A stretch of 64,000 nt of DNA from Paenibacillus sp. BJ-4 (GCF_020404765.1 NZ_JAIVEM010000097.1:124001-188000), one strand, 5' to 3'; counted from the first letter of the stretch, positions 54,630 to 63,770 are shown. Translations and numbers: made by a program. The notes: a model not told the origin generated them from the letters alone.

Positions 54630-56021
54630 ATGAAAAAATGGCTGGGTCATACAAACAGTGTGGTATTATCGGTTGCGGCTATAGGAATTTTTATTTTGCT
54701 GACGTTATTTCTGCGTTCGCTGGGAGGCTTTCAACTGGATTTGACGTCAGGCAAGCAGTATACGCTGTCTGACCAGACGTTAACGGCTATTCAGGGAGTG
54801 AAGGAAGACGTACGATTCATTGCTTTTACCGTATCCACTTCACAAAATCAGAAGCTGAACCGCGATGTTACGGATATGCTGAGCGAATACGCCAAGCGTA
54901 ACAGCAAGCTCAAGGTCGAGCAATACGATCTGAATCAGGAACCGGTGCTGGCCAAGCAATATGGTGTTACCGCAGCATCTATTGTGTTGGTGCAGGGTGA
55001 AAAGAAACGGGTTATAGATATTGGGAGTCTGTTTACGCAAGCGCAGGGGAGTGGTGAAGGAGCATATCAGTTTACCGGTGAAGAAAAGCTGACCAGCGGA
55101 TTGCTGGGGCTATCATCGACCCGTCAGGGGAAAGTGGTTTTTCTAACCGGACATGAGGAAATCCCTTTGTCTCAAATGACTGAATTAAGCAGCTCTCTGG
55201 CACAGGATAATGTGAAAACAGAAGAAGTACAGCTCAATCGGGCCGGCAGTGTGCCTAAAGATGCATCCGTGTTGGCGATTGTCGGGCCACAGCGGGATAT
55301 CAGCACAACGGAGCTGAAGAGTATTCGTACGTACCTTGACGGCGGTGGAAAGCTTTTTATGGCGTTGGGCTTTCATCCGAACATGCAATCCGACTGGAAG
55401 AACCTTGACGGCCTGGCGGCTGATTATGGAGTGAAGGATACGCATGCGATTGTGGTGGATCAGGAGCAGACGAATACGCTGGGACCTTTATGGACAGTTC
55501 CTACCTTCGGCAGTCATGCGATCACCGATAAGCTGGCAGCCTCCAATCTGTACCCGGTTCTTTCGCTGTCTATTGCTTTACAGGCGGAGGAGCAAAAGAT
55601 TTGGAAGACGACGTCTCTGCTAAAATCTTCTGCTGCCAGCTATGGTGAAACGAATATCCAGGGGCTGCTGAACAACGAAACACAGAAGGATGGCAAGGAC
55701 CCGCAGGGGCCGCTTGATCTAGGGTACGCAGTAGATGGGAAAGACGGCAAGCCCGAAGCGGTGATTCTCGGAACGTCTGCGCTTCTAAGCGACACCGAGA
55801 TCAGCACGGGAGGAAATCGGGATTTTGTATTGAACAGTCTGAATTATGTGCAGGAACACTCTGATGGACTCACCATTCGGCCTCGTCAGGAGCAGGATTA
55901 CAAGGTAGCTTATTTGACTCCCGCGCAAGCGAAAACGATATTGACCCTATCCGTCATCGGATTGCCGTTGCTGTTCGCGGTAATCGGAATCTTATTATGG
56001 TGGAGGCGAAGAAGAGCATGA
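54630..56021 (+). CDS. GldG-family ABC-associated protein
   Basis: 463 residues. One N-terminal membrane helix (about 10-32), then a large extracytoplasmic domain that starts with FQLDLTSGKQYTLSDQT, the family hallmark, and includes GEEKLTSGLLGLS, VVFLTGHEE and YLDGGGKLFMAL. A C-terminal membrane helix is followed by WWRRRRA. The domain is of the IFT52/GldG type, perhaps binding carbohydrate or nucleotide outside the membrane. ATG 54630 lies after GGAGGTGA. It overlaps the next gene by 4 bp. Confidence 0.87.
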   Translation: MKKWLGHTNSVVLSVAAIGIFILLTLFLRSLGGFQLDLTSGKQYTLSDQTLTAIQGVKEDVRFIAFTVSTSQNQKLNRDVTDMLSEYAKRNSKLKVEQYDLNQEPVLAKQYGVTAASIVLVQGEKKRVIDIGSLFTQAQGSGEGAYQFTGEEKLTSGLLGLSSTRQGKVVFLTGHEEIPLSQMTELSSSLAQDNVKTEEVQLNRAGSVPKDASVLAIVGPQRDISTTELKSIRTYLDGGGKLFMALGFHPNMQSDWKNLDGLAADYGVKDTHAIVVDQEQTNTLGPLWTVPTFGSHAITDKLAASNLYPVLSLSIALQAEEQKIWKTTSLLKSSAASYGETNIQGLLNNETQKDGKDPQGPLDLGYAVDGKDGKPEAVILGTSALLSDTEISTGGNRDFVLNSLNYVQEHSDGLTIRPRQEQDYKVAYLTPAQAKTILTLSVIGLPLLFAVIGILLWWRRRRA

Positions 56022-56956
56022 GAAAATGGATACCCACAGTGCTGCTGTTAGTTGTATTGGGAGCGGGTATAATCTATGCCAAGAGCCAAAACTTTTTTCG
56101 TGAACAAGCACCGGCGGCCCGCCAGCTGGTTCAGCTTACTAGGGAAGATATTTCGTCTTTCGCTATCACAGGAAAGGACGGCACCACGGTGGAGCTTACA
56201 CAGCGTGATGGCAAATGGAGCATGAGCAAGCCACAGTCTTACCCGTTAAACGGATATACAATAGACAATTGGTTAGCGGCAATCCAAGATGTGAAGCTGG
56301 GTGAAACGGTAGAATCTTCCCCCAAGGATGTAGCCAAATACGGAATCAGCGCTACCCATGACCGGATTGAGATCAAGACCAAGAAGGGCGATGTGCATAC
56401 CTTTGCGTTTGGTGAAACGTTACCTTCGGGAGATGCTGCTTATGTTTTATCAGATCAAAAAGAGGTAGCCTCCGTACCTATAGATACACTTTCGGGGTTG
56501 CTGCTGGGTACTGCTGATTTTACTGATACAACACCGTTCGACTGGGATGATGCCAAGCTAAGCGGACTAGAGTGGGAAGGCGAAAAGGCCTCATGGATGC
56601 TCAAGTCCTCTGGCAGCAGCCAAGCCGGAGATAGTGCATCCACTTCCTGGACGCTGAACGGAAAGTCAATAGCCGGTGATACGGCGACCTCCTTGTCGCA
56701 GCAAATCAAAAATCTGGCCAGCAATCTGCCCCTGCGCAAAGCCTCTGAGCTGAGCAAGCCTGTTCATCGCTTTACGCTGAGTGTATCGCTGGATCAGGAT
56801 AAATCCCAGCTGGTTTATCAGGGCTGGACGCTTAACGATGATCCGGATACGGTGTGGGTCGTACCTCCACAAAGTAACTGGGCCTATGGTCTGTCAGTAT
56901 CTGAGGTGAACCGTATCGAACAAAATGGACACGACCACGCTCAGACTAAAAAATAA
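56018..56956 (+). CDS. DUF4340-containing membrane-anchored protein
   Basis: 312 residues. A single N-terminal membrane helix (IPTVLLLVVLGAGIIYA) anchors an extracytoplasmic part built of repeated beta-rich DUF4340 units (FAITGKDGTTVELTQRDGKW, then YGLSVSEVNRIEQ near the end). It is the usual fourth member of GldA/F/G-like operons. The ATG overlaps the GldG stop. Ser-rich segments near the middle (SSGSSQAGDSASTS) are a linker. Function unknown. Confidence 0.85.
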   Translation: MRKWIPTVLLLVVLGAGIIYAKSQNFFREQAPAARQLVQLTREDISSFAITGKDGTTVELTQRDGKWSMSKPQSYPLNGYTIDNWLAAIQDVKLGETVESSPKDVAKYGISATHDRIEIKTKKGDVHTFAFGETLPSGDAAYVLSDQKEVASVPIDTLSGLLLGTADFTDTTPFDWDDAKLSGLEWEGEKASWMLKSSGSSQAGDSASTSWTLNGKSIAGDTATSLSQQIKNLASNLPLRKASELSKPVHRFTLSVSLDQDKSQLVYQGWTLNDDPDTVWVVPPQSNWAYGLSVSEVNRIEQNGHDHAQTKK

Positions 56957-56984
56957 ATAATAGATGATTTAATTTATATGTATG

Positions 56985-57031
56985 CAAAGAGGCTCCAACG
57001 GCGAATAATCGTCTGCCGGAGCTTCTTTGTG
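56985..57031. terminator. Bidirectional terminator, Gld-type operon / yvrJ
   Basis: 12-bp stem with one G-U pair (56985-56996 with 57018-57029), A-rich on the left and T-rich on the right. It closes the convergent operons. Confidence 0.7.
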
Positions 57032-57035
57032 TTCG

Positions 57036-57239
57036 TTATTCATCAGGTTTACTGCTTTTGGAAGAAGGGCTGTTGTTATCGTTTAATTCCTTAATGACCT
57101 GAATCAGCTCATGAAGCGAGAGATCCAGCTTATCCAATTTTTCTTCCATCGTGTGCAGGATGTGCCGCAACAAAATAAAACAAAGCCCAGCTGGAAATCC
57201 GACGTTGGTTACCAAAGACAAAGCATCATCCATCTGCAA
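57036..57239 (-). CDS. yvrJ: YvrJ-family small membrane protein
   Basis: 67 residues: one membrane helix (about 12-30, VGFPAGLCFILLRHIL) followed by a charged amphipathic helix and a Ser/Lys tail. NVGFPAGLCFILL fits the YvrJ pattern (N-x-GFP). In Bacillus subtilis yvrJ belongs to the SigO-RsoA regulon next to the split sigma-factor genes, and such a pair of genes diverges from it here. TTG 57239 has GGAGGG at ideal spacing; ATG 57233 is a little far. Role unknown. Confidence 0.8.
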   Translation of the reverse strand: MQMDDALSLVTNVGFPAGLCFILLRHILHTMEEKLDKLDLSLHELIQVIKELNDNNSPSSKSSKPDE

Positions 57240-57446
57240 TGTATTCCCTCCTTTTTAGCCGTATATAAATGAAGGTAAATTAAAAGAACCATATACAACT
57301 GCTTGGAAAAATAGTATAATAAATAAGAACAAATGTTCCCTTTTTGGTTGTTAAATAGGTTCCCAAATTACCCTATAATATGAGGATTTCGAAAGGCCAA
57401 ATTCAAAGAGAAAGGGTGATTTACAATCAGTACATCTCAGCTAACT

Positions 57447-57788
57447 TTGGTGGAACAATACCGAAAGAAGTTATACCGCATTGCATGGAGAATTCAATAC
57501 CGTGCGCGGGTACAAACCAATCATGAATTTGTAATGGAGAAGAACGAAGCCGTCGGTACTCCATCTTTTACAGACTCTGTAAACTCTAAAATGTATACCC
57601 TACAGCTCATCAACTCTCTACCGTCTGAGATCGGCAAAACCATCATCTTTGATCTTTACATACTAGACAAAACCGAAGCACAGATTGCAGGAGAGTTAAA
57701 GCTATCCCAACAGGCGGTGAATAAATGGAAAAAGAAAATGCTCAAGGAATTATTTCGGATGCTGAGTTCATCCAACTGCTCAAATTAG
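57447..57788 (+). CDS. SigO-like sigma subunit (region 4 protein)
   Basis: 113 codons from TTG 57447. The C-terminal part (IIFDLYILDKTEAQIAGELKLSQQAVNKWKKK) is a sigma region 4 helix-turn-helix that would read the -35 box. The first half (LYRIAWRIQYRAR) could bind core polymerase or region 2. There is no region 2 in this protein; it is supplied by the overlapping next gene. This matches the two-subunit SigO/RsoA factor of Bacillus. The only good ribosome site (AAAGGGTGA) is 6 bp before an in-frame ATC at 57426, giving I/M-S-T-S-Q-L-T-L. I therefore suspect an ATC start. Confidence 0.75.
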   Translation: MVEQYRKKLYRIAWRIQYRARVQTNHEFVMEKNEAVGTPSFTDSVNSKMYTLQLINSLPSEIGKTIIFDLYILDKTEAQIAGELKLSQQAVNKWKKKMLKELFRMLSSSNCSN

Positions 57789-57943
57789 CACGAAGTGGTG
57801 ATCAGGAGGCTATGTGCAGAATACTTCATTTATTTGAGGAAGACATTCGGAAAACCAGCCGGTATATCCGCATGTCCCGTGAGGATGCCGTTCAAAGTAT
57901 TGTGACTGATTTTATCGAAGAATTACGGCAAGAATTCAAATAG
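57725..57943 (+). CDS. RsoA-like sigma co-factor (region 2 protein, HTH_16 type)
   Basis: 72 residues, helical. FIQLLKLARSGDQEAMCRIL followed by LFEEDIRKTSRYIRMSREDA matches the short HTH_16/region 1.2-2 type domain that, in RsoA, replaces sigma region 2 and contacts the -10 element. The ATG lies inside the SigO-like gene (64-bp overlap), so the two subunits are coupled in fixed ratio. GGCGGTGA is a modest ribosome site. YvrJ next door supports the identification. Targets in this genome are not visible beyond yvrJ and self. Confidence 0.75.
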   Translation: MEKENAQGIISDAEFIQLLKLARSGDQEAMCRILHLFEEDIRKTSRYIRMSREDAVQSIVTDFIEELRQEFK

Positions 57944-58030
57944 AAAAGGTGGACAATGGATATCATAAGCTTGCAAATTCTGACGATTAGACTCATCAGC
58001 CTGTCCCTAAAGATAAGTGAGGTTAACATG

Positions 58031-58077
58031 ATCAAAAGCCTGAAATCGCTCATAGGAAGCGTCCTCAGGCTTTTGAT
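58031..58077. terminator. Bidirectional terminator, sigma pair / lipase
   Basis: Perfect 13-bp stem (58031-58043 with 58065-58077) plus an inner CGCT/AGCG helix, with A- and T-runs on opposite arms, between convergent genes. Confidence 0.88.
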
Positions 58078-58089
58078 ATTTAAAATAAA

Positions 58090-59670
58090 TTAGTCAACAT
58101 ACTTGTTACCGTCAGTGTCAATATAAATGGATTGAACAGCCGTGCGGCGGTAAGGATAGCCGGCCTCCGTGGTGCCACTAATTTCATAGGTTACGGAATA
58201 AATGCCGGGCTTGTCCGCTTTGGAAAGCTCGATTTGTCCGGTAGGATTAACGGTTTTTTGCTGTAACGTCAAACCCTTGGACGCTGAAGTGATCCCTTGC
58301 TGCGGGTCACCGTAGTATTGAACCTGGTAGGTGACTTCTGTAACGCTGTCCATAGAATCCTGTGGTTTCAGATTCAGCTTCGGACCCACTGCGTTGAGTT
58401 TGTATTTTAGTTCAGGCACCTGAACGGCTTGATAGCGAGCAATCAGGAGATATGCTCCTTGATCAGGAGTCGTGACGTTCAGTTTATAGGTGCCCGGTTT
58501 TGGATTTTGAATGACAGCGTTATGATGCCAGGCACCAGCAAAAATTTCGTCATCATAACCTGCTTTCAGATTAACAGTCTCGCTGGTACCGTCAGGCTTA
58601 GTCAGCTCAAGCTGACTTACACGCTTATCGCTGATCCAATCCAGATCAATGGATTGAACACCATTTTCAACAGTGAGGATTTCGGAGGCTTTTCCATTAT
58701 AGTCTCCGCCGCGGATAAAGTATGAATTGTCGATCTCGCTGTAGGTGGATTGTAGAGCAGAAGCAGGCAGGGAAGATGCTGCTGAAAGTGCCTCAGCTTC
58801 CTGATTCAAAGCTGGAGTGTTCGCTTGGAGGTAGGGCTGGATCAGGGAAAAAACGTAGGAGCCGGTACGAACTTTGGCATGATCCCATGGTCCGACTTTG
58901 ACTATACGTCCACCGGGAAGCTTTGCATTGTCGACTGTGACCACTCCATCATTCTTGCCAAAGGTTGCGAGGTAAAGTCCGCCGAGTATGTAGGATGCGG
59001 TGCCGTCTGACCAGTTATCACCAGCAAACGTGAAGAACGGAATGGTAGTCGCGCTGCTGAGTGCATCGGTCTTGGATCGGAAATACTTCATATAAGATGT
59101 CTGTAAAGTAGAGGTACCGGGATTCTGTGAGCCGACGATATCTGCCAGCCATCCGGCCCAGCTGCTGTAGGCGAGATCTGCAAGTTGCGAGCCATGATGG
59201 GGACTGCTGAGGGTGATGACACGTTGTACATAAGGAGCGGCTCCGTTATATACGAGAGCGGTTTGAGTATCTACTCCACCTTTGCTGTGGGCGATGACGA
59301 TGAGTTTTTTTCCAAAATGATTACTAATGACCTTGATTTTGTCGGCTAGAAGTTTACCATTGTCCCACATATCCTGTGATGTGCCGTTTGCGTCGTAAAG
59401 ATTAATGGTGGCTGTTTGGTATCCGGCGTCACGAGCGCGCTGAAGCATATCGTTGTTATTTTTGGTCCAGACTTCAGCGCTACTGTTCAAACCATGTACA
59501 AACAATAGTGCGGGCTTGGCAGGATCAACGCGATTAGGTGGCGGGCCTTCTGCCCAGCTTCCGGCGGGATCTTTCGGGGGTTGGGGTGTAGTGGAGCCTG
59601 CAAATGCGCCGACAGGAACAAGAGTGACAGATAATAAAAAAATAAACATCAAAACAGTGATTTTTTTCAA
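58090..59670 (-). CDS. Secreted alpha/beta-hydrolase lipase
   Basis: 526 residues with TTG start after AAAAGGAGG. A Sec signal peptide (KKITVLMFIFLLSVTLVPVGAFAG) leads into an alpha/beta-hydrolase domain. FVHGLNSSAEVW holds the oxyanion HG, and AHSKGG has nucleophile Ser129. A later Asp in NDGVVTVDNAKLPGG and His in VGPWDHAKV complete a triad. From about 290 on the protein is beta-rich (LTVENGVQSIDLDWISD and so on), probably two immunoglobulin-like domains for surface or substrate binding. It is secreted and acts on lipids or esters outside the cell. Confidence 0.88.
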   Translation of the reverse strand: MKKITVLMFIFLLSVTLVPVGAFAGSTTPQPPKDPAGSWAEGPPPNRVDPAKPALLFVHGLNSSAEVWTKNNNDMLQRARDAGYQTATINLYDANGTSQDMWDNGKLLADKIKVISNHFGKKLIVIAHSKGGVDTQTALVYNGAAPYVQRVITLSSPHHGSQLADLAYSSWAGWLADIVGSQNPGTSTLQTSYMKYFRSKTDALSSATTIPFFTFAGDNWSDGTASYILGGLYLATFGKNDGVVTVDNAKLPGGRIVKVGPWDHAKVRTGSYVFSLIQPYLQANTPALNQEAEALSAASSLPASALQSTYSEIDNSYFIRGGDYNGKASEILTVENGVQSIDLDWISDKRVSQLELTKPDGTSETVNLKAGYDDEIFAGAWHHNAVIQNPKPGTYKLNVTTPDQGAYLLIARYQAVQVPELKYKLNAVGPKLNLKPQDSMDSVTEVTYQVQYYGDPQQGITSASKGLTLQQKTVNPTGQIELSKADKPGIYSVTYEISGTTEAGYPYRRTAVQSIYIDTDGNKYVD

Positions 59671-59866
59671 ACTTGAAATCCTCCTTTTGTAAAATAAAGT
59701 ATTTTTCCCAACCTATTATATATTCCATCATGTGGTGAATCATCAATTGTATTTCATATTTACATTAAAATTTTATTTTTTCAGTCATTTTTTAGTCAGG
59801 ATATCCCTACGATTCATGGCGCATGCTATTCTCGTCACACATTTTATATGTATGGAGGATGAGTTC

Positions 59867-60862
59867 ATGCCAGGAACTAAGAAGGTCATCAGTTTGACGA
59901 TTTCTGCTGCTTTACTTGCCAGCATGGCTACTTTGACAGGATGTGGGACTGCGAATCATAACGTCCGCACGAACGCTACCCGCTATAACGCGCAAAGCAC
60001 ACATCATATGGATGGTGTGAACCGTTATGGTATGGACGGCGTGAATCGTATTGACGGTGTAAACCGTTATGGGGTGAAATCCAACGGTATGGACGGGGCG
60101 CCATTGAATGACAATACCAACAGAGCAGGACACCCAGTTCGTAATTTGCAAGTCGATCGCAATCTGTCCAAACGCATATCTGAGCTGCCGGATGTAAAAT
60201 CTGCGACAGTGCTGGTTGGTGAACGTAATGCATATGTAGCGGTTTCCATGAAGGATCAAGCCAACGGAACAGGTGTAGGTGCTCCAGGCGTCAACGGTAC
60301 AGATGTTGGTGCTCCAGGCGCTAACGGTACTGAACGTTACAGAAACGCACCGAGCGTGAATGGTGTTAACGGCACGAGAGGCAACTATACGACGGGGACT
60401 ACAACGCCCGGTATGACAGGCAATGGCGTTACCGGAAACGGAACACCTGCGCGTCGTGATGACGGGTTGTTCGGTACGATGGGAACTGGTTCGTACGGCA
60501 TGCTGCGTGGTATGACAGACAACAACAATCGTACAGATACGACAATTGAAGGAGCAAGAACTGCATATGAACCAAGTGCGATGACCGATGCAGTCAAGAG
60601 TCGTATAGCCAACAAGGTTAAGCAATTTGCACCTTCGATTGAACAGGTGTATGTATCTGCTAACCCAGACTTTATCAAGCACACTACCGATTTTACGCGC
60701 AGTGTGCAAAATGGTCATCCAATTCGAGGCTTGAGTAATGAAATGGTGGATGTCATTGAACGCGTGTTCCCAACCCCTGCGGCTGGTACGAACCGTCCAA
60801 TGCTAAATACACCACCAACACGTCCACAAAATCATACACCTGCACCTATGAATCATCGCTAA
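59867..60862 (+). CDS. YhcN/YlaJ-family sporulation lipoprotein
   Basis: 331 residues. The lipoprotein signal ends in LTGC with Cys26 as the lipid site. A low-complexity zone follows with repeats MDGVNRYG, MDGVNR and IDGVNRYG (about 45-70). Then come the YhcN core (RISELPDVKSATVLVGERNAY near 105-125 and VKSRIANKVKQFAPSIEQVYVSANPDF near 245-275) with a long Gly/Thr/Asn-rich insertion between. YhcN is an inner spore membrane lipoprotein produced in the forespore. GGAGG lies 8 bp before ATG 59867. An earlier ATG at 59732 is not needed. Confidence 0.87.
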   Translation: MPGTKKVISLTISAALLASMATLTGCGTANHNVRTNATRYNAQSTHHMDGVNRYGMDGVNRIDGVNRYGVKSNGMDGAPLNDNTNRAGHPVRNLQVDRNLSKRISELPDVKSATVLVGERNAYVAVSMKDQANGTGVGAPGVNGTDVGAPGANGTERYRNAPSVNGVNGTRGNYTTGTTTPGMTGNGVTGNGTPARRDDGLFGTMGTGSYGMLRGMTDNNNRTDTTIEGARTAYEPSAMTDAVKSRIANKVKQFAPSIEQVYVSANPDFIKHTTDFTRSVQNGHPIRGLSNEMVDVIERVFPTPAAGTNRPMLNTPPTRPQNHTPAPMNHR

Positions 60863-60887
60863 TTCACCACATATGTGTGTAATGCCC

Positions 60888-60937
60888 AAAAAAAGAGCTA
60901 TCCATTTCGGCGAATGTGCCGACGGATAGCTTTTTGG
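60888..60937. terminator. Bidirectional terminator, YhcN-like / nagA
   Basis: AGCTATCC pairs with GGATAGCT (60896-60903 with 60924-60931), with an inner CGGC/GCCG helix and A/T runs outside. It serves both convergent genes. Confidence 0.85.
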
Positions 60938-60938
60938 T

Positions 60939-62177
60939 TTAGGGGAACGATATAAATGGTTGGCGCATTCCTTTAATCCATACGCCTTGCAGATTAAAGT
61001 CGGAATCCAGTAACAGGATGTCTGCTTGTTTGCCTGCTTCAAGCGAACCTGTACGATTATGAATGTTCAGGGATTGTGCCGGATTCAGGCTGGCCATTTG
61101 TGATGCTTCGGGGATACTCAAGCCCACTTGTTGAACCAGATAACGAAAGCCTGCAATCATGGTCAGTGTGCTTCCCGCCAATGTGACCCCATCCTCCAGT
61201 CGTGCCACACCATCCTGCACGATCACTGGCAGATCACCGAGCGTGTAGTGTCCATCTTCCAGCCCGGTGGCAGACATGGCATCAGTAATTAAAATGAGAT
61301 TATGATTCTGTTTTAGCTTGGCGAGCAGAGAAATGGCGGCAGGATGCACATGGATGCCGTCCGCGATGACCTCCGCTTCAATGCGCGGATCAGCTAGTAC
61401 CGCTCCAGCCGCTCCCGGCTTGCGGTGATGCAGTGGAGTCATGGCATTGAACGTATGCACCGCATGGTTCAGGCCCGCCGCCGCTGCCTTCTCCACCTCT
61501 TCATATGTGGCATCCGTATGACCCAGAGCCGCGGTGATGCCATGGCTGCGCAGCCATGCAATCAGTTCCAGCGCGCCCTCCCGTTCGGGCGCAAGCGTCA
61601 GCTGGCGTACAAGGCCCGGGTAGCGCTGCTCCCATTCTGCCATCCACGCGAGATTCGGAGACACGATGTGTTCAGGGTTTTGTGCTCCCGGCCAGTTCGG
61701 GCTAATGAACGGCCCTTCCAGATGCACACCCTCCAGCTGTGCATAGGGCATGGGATGTTTCATATAGGCATGAACTTCACTCAGCACCCGGTCAATTCGT
61801 TCCTTGGGTGCGGTCATCGTGGTAGCCAGCATGGCAGTCGTTCCTTGCGAGCCGTGAAAGGAGGTGATCGCATTCAGTACCCTTGGATCGGAGTCCATAA
61901 AATCCTCGCCGTTCCCGCCGTGAACATGAATATCAATAAAGCCCGGCAGCAGATAGCCGCTTTCCAAACGAACTATATTCATTGCTTCAGTTGTACCATC
62001 TGCCTGACTTGGCTTGTCAACTGATGTCCAATCCGTAGGCAAATTCTCCTCTGAACCAGCGTATACAATGGATTGTCCCTTAATGACGACAACCCCTTTA
62101 TCAATAATGTCGTTGCCGATAACAACCTGTCCATACAGCAGCTGAGTTATGCTGCCACTCGATTCATCTGAGTTCAA
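60939..62177 (-). CDS. nagA: N-acetylglucosamine-6-phosphate deacetylase
   Basis: About 412 residues. Metal-dependent amidohydrolase that removes acetate from GlcNAc-6-P. PGFIDIHVHGGNGEDFMD gives the H-x-H-like metal motif, HLEGPFISP the Glu ligand, LGHTDATYEE and NHAVHTFNAMTPLHHR further His residues, and ITDAMSATG the catalytic Asp. All are intact. TTG 62177 overlaps the nagB stop by 4 bp (TTGA) and is 9 bp after GGAGG, so it is preferred to ATG 62186, which touches the site. Its product feeds NagB. Confidence 0.92.
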   Translation of the reverse strand: MNSDESSGSITQLLYGQVVIGNDIIDKGVVVIKGQSIVYAGSEENLPTDWTSVDKPSQADGTTEAMNIVRLESGYLLPGFIDIHVHGGNGEDFMDSDPRVLNAITSFHGSQGTTAMLATTMTAPKERIDRVLSEVHAYMKHPMPYAQLEGVHLEGPFISPNWPGAQNPEHIVSPNLAWMAEWEQRYPGLVRQLTLAPEREGALELIAWLRSHGITAALGHTDATYEEVEKAAAAGLNHAVHTFNAMTPLHHRKPGAAGAVLADPRIEAEVIADGIHVHPAAISLLAKLKQNHNLILITDAMSATGLEDGHYTLGDLPVIVQDGVARLEDGVTLAGSTLTMIAGFRYLVQQVGLSIPEASQMASLNPAQSLNIHNRTGSLEAGKQADILLLDSDFNLQGVWIKGMRQPFISFP

Positions 62178-62902
62178 TTGAACCATCCTCCTGCTTCCTG
62201 ATCCAGTAATATAAGCACGTTGGGGTGGCATTGCAGCAGGGAAGCCGGACATTCTGTAGTGACGGGTCCAGTCAAAGCCTGCTTTATAATGTCAGCCTTA
62301 TCCGCGCCAAAAGCCACCAGTACAATTTGTTTTGCCTTTAAAATCGTGCCTACGCCCATCGTAATGGCTTGCTGGGGTACAGCATCTATATTGCCAAAAA
62401 ATCGGGCATTTGCCGTCCGCGTTCTTTCTTCCAAATCGACAACATGTGTGGACCCAGTCAAGCTGTGACCAGGTTCGTTAAAGCCGATATGACCATTATG
62501 GCCAATGCCGAGCAATTGGAGATCCACGGGCCCATGATCCAGAATGGCTTGCTCGTGTGCTGCACATTCTGCTGCCAAATCCATTGCATTCCCGTCAGGT
62601 ACGCGCGTATGGGCAATGGGAATATCGATATGTTGGAACAGGTGTTCATTCATAAAGCTGCGGTAGCTCTGCGGGTGACCCGGGGAAAGGCCGACATATT
62701 CATCAAGATTGACAGTATAGGCTCGGGAAAAGCTGATCTGTCCCTTGCGGTACATATCTGCAAGATGTCGGTAGATGCCAATAGGCGTACTACCGGTAGC
62801 CAGACCAAGCATGGCCTGCGGTTTGGTTAGCAGCAAGCCGGATATCACAGCGGCGGCATTAGCGTTCAGGTCTTCACGGCTGTTCAAAATGCGTATGTTC
62901 AT
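62174..62902 (-). CDS. nagB: Glucosamine-6-phosphate deaminase
   Basis: 242 residues. It converts glucosamine-6-P to fructose-6-P and ammonia. LGLATGSTPIGIYRHL binds phosphate, NLDEYVGLSPGHPQSYRSFM carries the catalytic Asp, LLGIGHNGHIGFNEPG the catalytic His/Glu region, and VVDLEERTRTANARFF follows, all typical. Its start lies 1 bp after the regulator stop and its end overlaps nagA, giving a compact operon RpiR-nagB-nagA. The gene order differs from the Bacillus nagA-nagB-nagR order. Confidence 0.94.
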   Translation of the reverse strand: MNIRILNSREDLNANAAAVISGLLLTKPQAMLGLATGSTPIGIYRHLADMYRKGQISFSRAYTVNLDEYVGLSPGHPQSYRSFMNEHLFQHIDIPIAHTRVPDGNAMDLAAECAAHEQAILDHGPVDLQLLGIGHNGHIGFNEPGHSLTGSTHVVDLEERTRTANARFFGNIDAVPQQAITMGVGTILKAKQIVLVAFGADKADIIKQALTGPVTTECPASLLQCHPNVLILLDQEAGGWFN

Positions 62903-62903
62903 C

Positions 62904-63770
62904 TTAGTGACCTCCTGGTTGTTTTTTGAGCTTGCTCACTTGTTGATATGAACCTTCCAATCTCGGAATATATTTGTCAAAATTCGCGCTCACCATACCT
63001 GTAAACAGGATATCTATGATATGAAGCTGGGCGATGCGGGACGCCATATCTCCCCGCCGCATTCCTTCCTCCAGTGAAGAGGAAAATAGAGCAATATCCG
63101 AAATACCCGCCAGCGTATTGTTTCCGAAGGAGGTTAGGGATAGTGTTTTGGCTCCCTGCTCCTTTGCACAGCGCAGAGCTGCGATCGTCTCCTGGGTTTC
63201 CCCCGAGTAGGAGACTGCAAAGGCGACATCTCCCGGTCCGAGCGAGGAGGCCGAGGTGATCTGCATATGCGAATCGGCGAAGGCGGTACTGTTTTTGCCG
63301 ATACGAATGAGCTTCTGGTAAAAGTCTTGCGCCACTATGGAGGATGTCGCCATCCCGTACAAATCAATGCGGCTTGTATCCGACAGCCAAGTAATGGCCT
63401 GCTCCAGCTTTTCGAAATCCAGCAGCCGAGTCGTGTCCGCAATAGATGCGGTGTGGTTGGCCTGAATAGCCTGCACGATACGGGAAAGTGAATTTCCGGC
63501 AACAATGTCCTGATAGGATTCTTCACCATTACGGTTTGAATGGGACAATTCGGTGGCCAGCTTCATTTTGAAATCAGGATAGCCTTTAAAATGTAATGAC
63601 TTGCAAAACCGTGTAACGGTCGCCGCACTCACACCACAACGCTCTGACAGTTCCCGAATACCCAGATGCAGCACATCTTCCGGGGATTGCAGAATGGATT
63701 CTGCCAGCCTGCGCTCTTGTACGGGGAGCTGCTCCAGTCTATGGGCTAATGTATGAAGAATGGGGGACAT
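62904..63770 (-). CDS. MurR/RpiR-family transcriptional regulator
   Basis: 288 residues. An N-terminal RpiR helix-turn-helix (about 1-77, with LGIRELSERCGVSAATVTRFCKSL) and a C-terminal SIS sugar-phosphate-binding domain (from about 120, with RIDLYGMATSSIVAQDFYQKL and GDVAFAVSYSGETQETI) are seen. It should sense an amino-sugar phosphate such as GlcN-6-P or GlcNAc-6-P and control the nag operon it heads. AAAGGAG precedes the ATG. The 230 bp to the window edge are AT-rich and should hold its promoter, which I cannot fix. Confidence 0.9.
   Translation of the reverse strand: MSPILHTLAHRLEQLPVQERRLAESILQSPEDVLHLGIRELSERCGVSAATVTRFCKSLHFKGYPDFKMKLATELSHSNRNGEESYQDIVAGNSLSRIVQAIQANHTASIADTTRLLDFEKLEQAITWLSDTSRIDLYGMATSSIVAQDFYQKLIRIGKNSTAFADSHMQITSASSLGPGDVAFAVSYSGETQETIAALRCAKEQGAKTLSLTSFGNNTLAGISDIALFSSSLEEGMRRGDMASRIAQLHIIDILFTGMVSANFDKYIPRLEGSYQQVSKLKKQPGGH

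Noticed and set aside
59912..60718. Minus-strand frame of 268 codons opposite the YhcN-like gene
   Set aside because: Its Cys/Thr/His-rich repeats mirror the low-complexity repeats of the real gene; no start signals.
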